A DNA stretch of 8,494 nucleotides from Oscillospiraceae bacterium (GTDB lineage: Bacteria; Bacillota; Clostridia; Oscillospirales; UBA929): assembly GCA_031282535.1 (NCBI GenBank), contig JAITDM010000292.1, positions 1 to 8,494 on the forward strand. The letters are read 5' to 3'. Both the position numbers and the translations under genes were made by a program. Below the pieces are notes generated by a model. It saw only the letters and a program-made list of their open reading frames with translations. It did not search any database and had not been told where the DNA came from. Below are positions 1 to 7,000 of the stretch, piece after piece. Every line of letters begins with the position of its first letter. Within the stretch, counting starts at the first letter, position 1.

Positions 1-1429
1 CGACCGGCGTGATTTTGCCGGTGTCCGGGTCGATGTCGACGCGGTCGATACGCGTCCACCTGGCGCCGCCGTTTGCGCCCATCGGCGTGTGATATGTGAC
101 GTAATATTCACCGCCAAACTGCTCGATCGAGCCGTGCGTGTTGACGATCGCCGGGAAGTTGTTCACATCCAGCAGCGTGCCGCCGTACTGCCAGCTGTCC
201 GGATCGTGGATATCCCTGGTGTACAAATAGTCAAGCATCGCGGGCTGTACGTCTGTCCGGTATCCTGTGCCCGGTTTGGGGTTCTTATAGTCGGCGACAT
301 AAATGAAGTAGTAGAAATCGCCGAACTTGGCCAGCGACGGCCCCTCAAACGGCACCGTGATGCCAAAGGACGTGCACTTGTCGTGAACGTCGATGATCGA
401 GTTCCAGTCCACGGTGGCGGTCGCTACGTCGAACACGCCGTAGCGGAAACGGCTGGACCCGTAGGTCGTGGTGTAGCTGCGCTGCTGTCCGTCAACACCG
501 GCCATCGCGAGCCAAAGCGTATTGTCGTCGTCCACCAGCACGCCCGGATCGATGTTGCCGATGCGCTGGCCGGCGCGCGGGCCGTTTTTGTATGTGATGC
601 GGCGGCAGTTCACGAACGGACCGACCGGACTGTCGCTCTCGGCCACAAAGTAATCGCAGTACGTATCCGTTCCGCACAGGAACAGATAATACTTTTGCGT
701 CGGCGGATAATAGACGCAGTCCGGCGCCCAAAGATTGGTCGCCACACGGTTGTACGGCTCCGGCAAGTCATTCCTCGAGAACGAATATCCGGCGTCGGTC
801 CAATGCACCGTGTCCTCGGTGTAAATCACATGGTAGTCGGTCGAACAGGAACTGCCGCTGGCGTCATGTGAGCCGTATACATATAAAACGCCGTTGAACG
901 CATGCGGCTCGCCGTCCGGAATCTGGAGGTTCCAGCTGGGCGGCAGCGGCGGGTTCTGCGCCTTATATCCGACCGTCACCTTGCATGTCAGATCCGCCGT
1001 ACCGACCCGCGCCGTGATCGTGCAGTCGCCGTTGCCCGTCGCCGTCACAAGGCCGTTCTCGTCCACCGTCGCGACGGCGGTGTTGCTGGAAGTCCACGAC
1101 GCCGCGCTCTCGGCGTTGATCAGATTGATCCGGGTCTCCCATCCGATCTCGGTCATAAACGCGGCGCGGTCGAGGCGCGGGCTGCTCCAGTTGATATTCG
1201 GGTTCGCGGTGCTGTTGGTCGACACCCACCACGCGTTCACCGTCGTGTTGCCCGTGACGGTAAAGGTCGCACCGGGCACGCGGTTGTTCATCCAGCCCAT
1301 AAACATATAGCCGGGGCGCGTGAGTCCGGACGCGGGGAGATAATACGCGGTGTCGCCCGAAGAATACAGCTTGCCGTCGACCGGCAGCGTGCCGGTGCCG
1401 CCGTTCAGGTTGTACGTCACCGTGTAGGC
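1..1429 (-). repeat. Intragenic tandem module, copy 2 (truncated by window edge)
   Basis: This is the second copy of the module, residues 668-1143. It contains the InlB B-repeat (VTYNLNGGTG ... GYMFMGW), the BIG2 domain (SSNTAVATVDENGLVTATG) and the GH43 domain, and is cut just where the CBM6-like domain should begin. All proposed GH43 catalytic residues and five cysteines keep the exact 635-residue offset from copy 1. Confidence 0.9.
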
Positions 1430-3430
1430 GTTGGTGTTGAAAATGAGGTAATCGAACTCGACGCGCGCCGATGTGCCGCTCGGCGCCTCCGAAAGGACCA
1501 CGTACACCGTTTTGACCCCGGTGTCGCGCCTGTCGGCCGGGATCGCCACGCTGACGTCGCGCCATTCGTTGCCCGTGTTCGGCAGATTGATCTCGCCCAT
1601 GACGATAGCATCCGCTTCTCCTGGTTTCCCGCTGACCAGCTGCACCTTTCCGCCGTCGCCGTTCGTGCGCACGCTGATCGTCGCGGACTGCGCCCCGGCC
1701 GTCTTAAAATCGACATAGCGGAACCCGACGTACTGGCCGGCGGTGGACATAAACAGCACCTGATGCTGCGCCGGCTCCCCCGAGGGCACTGTTTTCGCCG
1801 CGAACGGCATCACCGCCCATCGGCCGGTAGAGAAATCGACGGCGCTGGAGAACTGGATGCGCTCGCGCAGGTCAAACGCCGGACGCACGCCGGACGACGT
1901 CATCAGGACCGGCTCGATGCGGCCTGTCACAGGGTCGATGCTGACGCGCTCGATGCGCGTCCACCTGGCGCCGCCGCTCACGCCCATCGGCGTGTGATAC
2001 GTGACAAAATAGTCCTCGCCCATCTTTTCGATGGAGCCGTGCGTGTTGACGATGGCAGGGAAGTTGTTGGCGTTTAAGAACGTTCCGCCGTACTGCCAGC
2101 TGTCGCCGTCGCGTATGTCCTTCGTGTAGAGGTAGTCGAGCATGGCCGGCTGAACGTCCGTCCGGTATCCTACGCCCGGCTTGGGGTTCTTGTAGTCGGC
2201 GACGTAGATATAATAGTAATAGTCCCCGAACTTGGTGATGGCCGGCCCTTCAAACGGCACGGTGACGCCGTTTTCCGTGCACACATCGTGGACGTCTATG
2301 ATGGTGTTCGTATCGATGGTCGCGGTCTCCACATCGAACACGCCATAGCGGAAACGGCTCGACCCGAATGTTGTGGAATAGCTGCGCTGCTGTCCGTCAA
2401 CGCCCGCGATGGCCAGCCAGACCGTGCCGTCGTCGTCCACAAAGACGCCCGGGTCGATGTTGCCGATGCGCTGACCGTCGAGGGCGCCGTTCTTGTATAC
2501 AATGCGTCTGCAATTGACGAACGGGCCTTTCGGGGAATCGCTCTCCGCGACGAAGTATTCGGCGTCGCTGTCCGTGCCGCAAAGGAACAGATAATACGTT
2601 TGCGTCGGCGGATAGTAGACGCAGTCGGGCGCCCAAAGGCTGTTGATGGCCGTGTTGTAGGGCGCGGGCAAATCCGCGGACGTAAAGGAGTACCCCGCGT
2701 CCGTCCAGTGCACGGCGTCCTCGGAGTAGATCACGTGATAGTCGCTCCAGCAGGATCCGCCTTGGACATCGTGCGAGCCGTATACGTACATCACGCCGTC
2801 GAACACATGCGGTTCGCCGTCCGGGATGTACAACTGCCACGCCGGCGGAAGCATCGGGTTCTGCGCCTTGTATCCGACCGTGACGAGGCAGCTGAGGACT
2901 TTGTCTCCCACTGTCGCCGTGATGGTGGCGTCGCCGTCACCTTTCGCGGTCACGCGTCCGGTGTGGTCGACCCACGCAACGGAGTAGTTGCTCGATCTCC
3001 ATGTGGCGCTGTCGGCGTTCACCAGATTGATTTGCGTATACTCGCCGATCTCCGTCATGAAGGCGGCGCGGTCAAGCCGCGGGGCGCTCCAGTCCACCTG
3101 TGTGCGCGACGAAACGACGGCCGACCACCACGCGTACACATTGGTGTCGCCCGTGATCTCAATCGCGGCGCCGGGCACACGGTACGGCCCGTTCGCGCTT
3201 CCGACGCGCCAGCCCCTGAAGTGGTAGCCCGCGCGCGTCAGACCCGCGCCGTCGAGCAGAATCGCCCGATCGCCCGCTTCGTAAAGCGTATTGTCAACCG
3301 GGACACGCCCCGTGCCTCCATTCAGCTGATAGGTCACCCGATACGTTGGCTCGGCGGCAAACGCATGCACAGGGCAGCTGCTTACGAGCAACACCATCGC
3401 CAAAAACAGCGCTTTGATTTTCCCTCTCAT
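1..3430 (-). CDS. Secreted tandem-GH43 protein with InlB B-repeats, BIG2 and CBM6-like domains (3' end outside window)
   Basis: The frame is open without a stop from ATG 3430 to the left edge: 1143 codons, C-terminus missing. GGGAG lies eight bases before the ATG. Residues 1-27 are an export signal (MRGKIKALFLAMVLLVSS, then AFAAE). Two tandem modules follow. Module 1 has an InlB B-repeat (29-104, VTYQLNGGTG ... GYHFRGW), a BIG2 Ig-like domain (about 111-186), a GH43 domain (about 196-515) and a CBM6-like domain (about 525-665, YVGFRYVDFKTAGA ... VEFDYLIF). Module 2 repeats InlB (668-738), BIG2 (745-821) and GH43 (831 to the edge). Likely GH43 catalytic residues are Asp204/Asp839 in IPDGEP (base), Asp269/Asp904 in WAPDC (pKa tuner) and Glu394/Glu1029 in PFEGP (acid), plus His464/His1099 in NTHGSI. 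Both domains therefore look active. By hand alignment the GH43 copies differ at about 70 of 313 positions. The likely role is side-chain or oligosaccharide cleavage of arabinoxylan or arabinan; the exact substrate is unknown. A second CBM6-like domain probably follows beyond the edge. Confidence 0.93.
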   Translation of the reverse strand, partial: MRGKIKALFLAMVLLVSSCPVHAFAAEPTYRVTYQLNGGTGRVPVDNTLYEAGDRAILLDGAGLTRAGYHFRGWRVGSANGPYRVPGAAIEITGDTNVYAWWSAVVSSRTQVDWSAPRLDRAAFMTEIGEYTQINLVNADSATWRSSNYSVAWVDHTGRVTAKGDGDATITATVGDKVLSCLVTVGYKAQNPMLPPAWQLYIPDGEPHVFDGVMYVYGSHDVQGGSCWSDYHVIYSEDAVHWTDAGYSFTSADLPAPYNTAINSLWAPDCVYYPPTQTYYLFLCGTDSDAEYFVAESDSPKGPFVNCRRIVYKNGALDGQRIGNIDPGVFVDDDGTVWLAIAGVDGQQRSYSTTFGSSRFRYGVFDVETATIDTNTIIDVHDVCTENGVTVPFEGPAITKFGDYYYYIYVADYKNPKPGVGYRTDVQPAMLDYLYTKDIRDGDSWQYGGTFLNANNFPAIVNTHGSIEKMGEDYFVTYHTPMGVSGGARWTRIERVSIDPVTGRIEPVLMTSSGVRPAFDLRERIQFSSAVDFSTGRWAVMPFAAKTVPSGEPAQHQVLFMSTAGQYVGFRYVDFKTAGAQSATISVRTNGDGGKVQLVSGKPGEADAIVMGEINLPNTGNEWRDVSVAIPADRRDTGVKTVYVVLSEAPSGTSARVEFDYLIFNTNAYTVTYNLNGGTGTLPVDGKLYSSGDTAYYLPASGLTRPGYMFMGWMNNRVPGATFTVTGNTTVNAWWVSTNSTANPNINWSSPRLDRAAFMTEIGWETRINLINAESAASWTSSNTAVATVDENGLVTATGNGDCTITARVGTADLTCKVTVGYKAQNPPLPPSWNLQIPDGEPHAFNGVLYVYGSHDASGSSCSTDYHVIYTEDTVHWTDAGYSFSRNDLPEPYNRVATNLWAPDCVYYPPTQKYYLFLCGTDTYCDYFVAESDSPVGPFVNCRRITYKNGPRAGQRIGNIDPGVLVDDDNTLWLAMAGVDGQQRSYTTTYGSSRFRYGVFDVATATVDWNSIIDVHDKCTSFGITVPFEGPSLAKFGDFYYFIYVADYKNPKPGTGYRTDVQPAMLDYLYTRDIHDPDSWQYGGTLLDVNNFPAIVNTHGSIEQFGGEYYVTYHTPMGANGGARWTRIDRVDIDPDTGKITPV
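1430..3346 (-). repeat. Intragenic tandem module, copy 1 (InlB-BIG2-GH43-CBM6-like)
   Basis: This is the first copy of a four-domain coding module, residues 29-667 of the tandem-GH43 protein. From the RLDRAAFMTEIG motif to the end of GH43 it matches copy 2 at an offset of 634-635 codons; the InlB part is offset by 639, so small indels lie in or near that domain. DNA similarity is also evident: for example, the stretch around 1956-2010 matches that around 51-105 at a 1905-base shift, with mainly scattered substitutions. The pattern indicates an old tandem duplication within the gene. Confidence 0.9.
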
Positions 3431-3434
3431 TTTT

Positions 3435-3443
3435 CCCTCTCCC
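3435..3443 (-). promoter_or_regulatory. Ribosome binding site of the tandem-GH43 gene
   Basis: The purine run GGGAGAGGG lies on the minus strand just before the ATG at 3430, with GGGAG eight bases from the start codon. Together with the signal peptide that follows, it fixes this start. Confidence 0.75.
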
Positions 3444-3500
3444 TTTCCACATAGCCACTTGAGAAGATCCATTTTATATCCGCTGGAACCATCGCCCAGC

Positions 3501-3528
3501 TGTACAAAATCATAGTGCGTAGTGTCAA
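3501..3528 (-). promoter_or_regulatory. Possible sigma-70/SigA promoter for the tandem-GH43 gene
   Basis: A perfect TTGACA -35 hexamer lies at 3528-3523 on the minus strand. Sixteen bases further on is TGTACA (3506-3501), only a weak match to TATAAT. The site is about 70 bases upstream of the ATG, a reasonable leader length, and sits downstream of the hairpins in the intergenic region. Only the -35 is convincing, so this is tentative. Confidence 0.3.
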
Positions 3529-3544
3529 CAGGGTTGTTATGACT

Positions 3545-3578
3545 GCGCCGTCCCCCTGCGGAACGGGGGCGCTAGCCC
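3545..3578. other. Overlapping alternative hairpins upstream of the tandem-GH43 promoter
   Basis: On the minus strand GGGGC-tagc-GCCCC overlaps CCCCC-gttccgca-GGGGG; the C-run can pair with either G-run but not both at once. The second stem can be extended by an outer GCGCC/GGCGC pairing with a bulge. This is the geometry of mutually exclusive structures, but no U-run follows, so attenuation is only a possibility. Confidence 0.4.
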
Positions 3579-3702
3579 CGAAACCGTAAGCGGCGCGCGA
3601 CAACACAGGCCGGACGTCAGAAAGTCTGCCGTCTCACATATGTGCGCCCGTGTTTGGGCACTGATCCAAGGTAACCGGACATGACCGAAGAAACGGGGGT
3701 GT

Positions 3703-3730
3703 TTGCGCGGCCGCTGCACCGGCCGCGCAA
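3703..3730. other. Perfect 11-base GC-rich inverted repeat in the intergenic region
   Basis: TTGCGCGGCCG (3703-3713) and CGGCCGCGCAA (3720-3730) pair perfectly around the six-base loop CTGCAC. No T-run follows on either strand, so it is not a classical intrinsic terminator. It could be an RNA structure in the leader of the downstream gene, a second transcription barrier, or a small interspersed palindrome. Confidence 0.6.
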
Positions 3731-3773
3731 TGATGCGGCACTGTTGTTTTGGTCTCCATCACCGTTTGCCCAA

Positions 3774-3866
3774 TCAAAAGCCGGGCCCACCCCCGCAGCC
3801 GCATGGCGCCTCGCGGGGTTGTTCCTCTGTGCTCACTGCGGTCTTTGCAGCCGCAATCACCTCCAT
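3774..3866 (-). CDS. Doubtful 30-residue small ORF with Cys/Gly-rich tail
   Basis: An ATG at 3866 opens a 30-codon frame ending at TGA 3776-3774. The peptide starts MEVIAAAKTAVSTEEQ and ends PCGCGGGPGF, a polar leader-like part followed by a Cys/Gly-rich tail. That shape is reminiscent of ribosomally made modified peptide precursors. Against this, the nearest Shine-Dalgarno-like AGGA is 11 bases from the ATG, no maturase or transporter is in the window, and the GC-rich composition produces such frames by chance. I list it only because it falls in a gap with unexplained structure. Confidence 0.12.
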   Translation of the reverse strand: MEVIAAAKTAVSTEEQPREAPCGCGGGPGF

Positions 3867-3987
3867 GCAAACAATTGTCCTGGAAAACTGTTTAACGTGT
3901 GTTGGGCATATGGCCCAGTGCGTACTCAGTCTCCGCCCGTTTTCCCTTTCTTTTCAAACACCGCGCCTCATAGACCCCATGGGATGG

Positions 3988-4038
3988 TTCAGGTGTCAAA
4001 AGCCTCGGACGCCGCCGGACGCGCTTCTGACACCTGAA
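3988..4038 (-). terminator. Hairpin just downstream of the 1319-residue GH43 gene, likely terminator or 3'-end structure
   Basis: The arms TTCAGGTGTCAAAAGC (3988-4003) and GCTTCTGACACCTGAA (4023-4038) form a 16-base stem around a 19-base GC-rich loop. It begins 18 bases after the TAA stop. Read as plus-strand RNA the stem has one A-C mismatch; read as minus-strand RNA the same position is a G-U pair, so the whole stem is paired in the direction of transcription. There is no run of U after it, so it may need Rho, or may protect the 3' end and not terminate transcription. Confidence 0.55.
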
Positions 4039-4056
4039 TCCCTGTCTGATTCCCTT

Positions 4057-7000
4057 TTATCTGCTCGCGGTGTTGGGCGCAGTCCCCAACTCGTATTCGT
4101 TATGCATCGTGATTTCCGTGAAGTCGCAATGGGCGGTCGGCACGTAAGTATCCGGCTCCCAGGCGAAGGTCTTTACCGTGCTGTCCTCGAACGCATTCAG
4201 ATCCGCATCAAACACCACCGTCTTCGCACGTTTCGGGGCGGCGGCTATGTCCTCCGCGCCCACGTACGCCAATCTCCCGTCTTCGTCATAGACCGCGAGA
4301 ATCAGCTTCGTGTCAACGGCCGCGGTGTCCTTTGCGTTGTAGTTGATCGCGCTGACATGGTTTCCCGACCTTCTGACTTCGAGCCCTGCGGGCTCCTCTT
4401 CGTCCAGCGGGATGACTTCAATGTAGTTCAGCCGGATGCTGCCGCCGATTTGGCTGCTGGAAGCGGCGCCGGCACCGCCCAGGACGATCGTATTGAGGCC
4501 GGTCTGGAGCTTTCTGGGGGTAAACTCAACGTCTGCGAAGAACGACTTCCCGCCGGTCTTCGGGAAATTGACCGTGTTGTGATCCACATTGTTCACCGAC
4601 AGGTTCAGCTTCGGCATGTCGCTCGTCGTTGCGTAATGGAATCTGAGCCTGGCCCGCTGGGCCTTCTCAAGGGTGAAGGTCAGTGTGACCGCGGTGTCGG
4701 CGCTGGCGCCGCCGCCCACATTGTTCAGGATCCAGCCGCCGTTCCCAGCCGCCGTGTCCTTGTTCTTGGCGACGCCGGAACCCCATATCACGTTGTCATT
4801 CGCCGTCTCGGTCGGGCCGTACTTGACGCCCGTCGGCTTCTCGTACTCCACGTCGTCCAGCCCCGGAACGCCATCGAAGGTTCTGGTGAACCTGACGATC
4901 GCGCCCTTGGTCCCGTCGTCAAACGTGAGCTCGTCGTCAAACACCAATTTGTCCATGCAGACGCTCCTGGTCTGGTCCGAGGAGTTTGGCAGCATGTTGC
5001 CCGTGTGGTAGACCCAATAATACTCGCCTTTGAATTCCACCACCGAACCGTGGGACGTCGTCGTGCCGTGCGGATTGAAGAATACGCCCCTGTACGTCCA
5101 TGGGCCGAGCGGACCTGTCGCCGTGGCATAGTGGAACGAGTCGCCGCCCAAACCGCCTACCGATCCGATGCCGCCCGGATAAACAAGGTAATATATTCCA
5201 TTTCTTCTGAAAGCGGACGGCCCTTCATGATAGCTGGGCAGCCGCTGGTACGCGCCCGGGTCTCCCTGGTTGTTGGCGGTCGTCCGGTTGTCCGTCGACA
5301 CAAGCGTAAGCTTGCCGCCGACGACTGTCACCATGTCGGATTTCAATTCGCCCTGCCACAACGTTTGCGAAGCGCCGTTGTACATATAGATTCTGTCGTC
5401 GTAAACGCGTACGCAGACGTCGTACATATTTGAATAGCCGTCGGTGGACCCGGAATCACGGATATAGCCCGACCATTCCTTGCCGGGGTTGGCCTGCACG
5501 TCGCTGGCGGGAATCTGCTCGAAATCCCTGTCGGGGTATATGCTCCTGACGACGCTGGTCTCCCATGTGGACATGGAGTTGTACGTGCCGGTGACCGGGT
5601 TGTAGAAATAATAATACCCGTCGTAATACGCGGCGTCCGGCGCCCACATGAACGTGGACGCGTTTACCCCGGTGCCTTTGGACGCCCAGCTGCCCAGATC
5701 GGCGCGGCGCAGGATCTCGCCTTCATCTTCGAAGTTGGTCAGGTCGTAGGTGGAGAACACATGGTACATGTCCATGCGGTCGCACCCGGATTGCGGGTAG
5801 CGGTCGTGCGACGGGTACAGCATGAGCTTGCTCCTGTTGATCGGCCACACGTGCGCCTCCGGGTCCGCCGTGTATATGCTCTTGATCACCGGATTTTTCG
5901 TCCAGACATACGGTTCATCCATCTCGCTCGGGTCCACGGAGCCCGCCGTTGTGAGAGACCAGACGTCGACGCAGTCCAAAACGAACCCGGCCGGCACGGC
6001 GCTGATCCGGATCGCGTTGTTCCCGTCCGTCACATCCATGTATACGACAATCGTACCGCTGGCGTCCAGCGCGACCGTCTTGGGGGTCTCGTTGTTGGCC
6101 TTCACATTGATATAGCCCGACGTGACGCCGGAATAACGGATTTTGACCTCGGCAATGCCGGAGTATTCGCTTGCTATGTCGCTGAAAGTGAGCCAGTTGT
6201 CGGCGGCGGCGCCCAGCGTGATTGCCTGCCCGCCGGAATATTGGGCGTTGTTTTGGACGGTTGACCCGGGGCGGTTGGCGGCTGCGATGTTTTCCGCCTC
6301 AAAGCGGTTGTTCACCCCGCCCGTGGGGGGCAGGACCACATAAATCTTCTTCGCCTTGTCGACCACAAACACCTGATTGACCCTGGCTATGTGGCCGTCC
6401 GCCGTCGCGCTGTATTTGTAGAACCCCATCTCAAGGCTGTAGGTTTTTCCGTCCGCCTGGGGCTGGTACGTGGTATTGCCGTCCATACTGGTCACGCGCA
6501 CCGCCGTGTCATAGGGCCTTGCGGCGATGACGACGTCATACAGTTGCGCCGGGACAGCGACGTCGGATTTCAAATGCAACACCACGCGGCTGAGGTTGAA
6601 ATCGCCGCCGCCGCACCTGACATAGACATCGCTGAGGCCCGTGCGTATCGGGTCGGCCAGGTTCCCCTCCGCGGGGTAGCTGGCGGTTATGCCCGGGGCG
6701 CCCCACCCGGTCGAGCCGGCGGCGACGGCCACGTTCTGAACCCCAAGACTCTGCGCGGCGTCGGGGATCGTCCTGTTTGGCGAGACCCCGGCCGGCGCGC
6801 TGCCGGCCGGCGCGACACGCAGTTCAAGGCTATAATTCCCGACGTTTCCACTCGCGAGGTTCGACTCCCAAGACGTTATGCCGCCCTTCAGATCGACGTT
6901 GCTCCACTTGAACCAGGTGTTGTTGCTGATGAACTCGACATAACTGCCGTTTGACCAACTCGGCGTTCCGTTGTTGTTCGTGATGTTTATGTCGCTCCAA

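Larger units (their letters stand above)
3431..4056. other. 626-base intergenic region without a convincing gene
   Basis: This stretch lies between the stop of one GH43 gene and the start of the next. It holds the hairpin after the upstream gene, a small TGGGC/GCCCA hairpin at 3903-3917, an isolated anti-16S match at 3856-3864, the perfect inverted repeat at 3703-3730, a CACATATGTG palindrome at 3635-3644, overlapping GC hairpins at 3545-3578 and a possible promoter at 3501-3528. Short open frames on both strands lack homology I recognise and good start signals. Its length and palindromes suggest that the two GH43 genes can be transcribed separately. Confidence 0.7.

Noticed and set aside
902..2077. 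Plus-strand open frame of 391 codons
   Set aside because: It lies opposite the tandem-GH43 coding region. Its translation is Arg/His/Val-rich and low in recognisable motifs, as expected for an antisense shadow of a GC-rich gene. The minus-strand frame here carries clear GH43, BIG2 and CBM6-like motifs.
1..3346. Tandem 1905-base repeat as a possible mobile element or assembly duplication
   Set aside because: The copies are clearly diverged (many scattered substitutions, InlB indels), stay in one reading frame and match domain borders, so this is gene-internal duplication and not an insertion or assembly artefact.
2288..3454. Plus-strand open frame of 388 codons
   Set aside because: It is antisense to module 1 of the tandem-GH43 protein. 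It resembles the other antisense frame at 902-2077 and that at 89-871 only because the sense strand is duplicated.
3762..3785. Possible CcpA cre site around the minus-strand GGCAAACGGTGATG
   Set aside because: The AAACG core is present but the flanking TG and the matching half-site are missing, so it does not meet the consensus.
3634..3870. Minus-strand frame of 78 codons starting with TTG in the intergenic region
   Set aside because: No Shine-Dalgarno at a suitable distance, no recognisable domain, and it runs straight through the perfect 11-base inverted repeat. Composition is that of random GC-rich sequence.
3681..4037. Plus-strand frame of 118 codons in the intergenic region
   Set aside because: It runs through the hairpins at 3703-3730 and 3988-4038, has no convincing ribosome binding site and no recognisable motif.
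3703..5433. Plus-strand open frame of 576 codons
   Set aside because: Most of it is antisense to the GH43 domain and C-terminus of the 1319-residue protein. The part in the intergenic region shows no domain or start signal.
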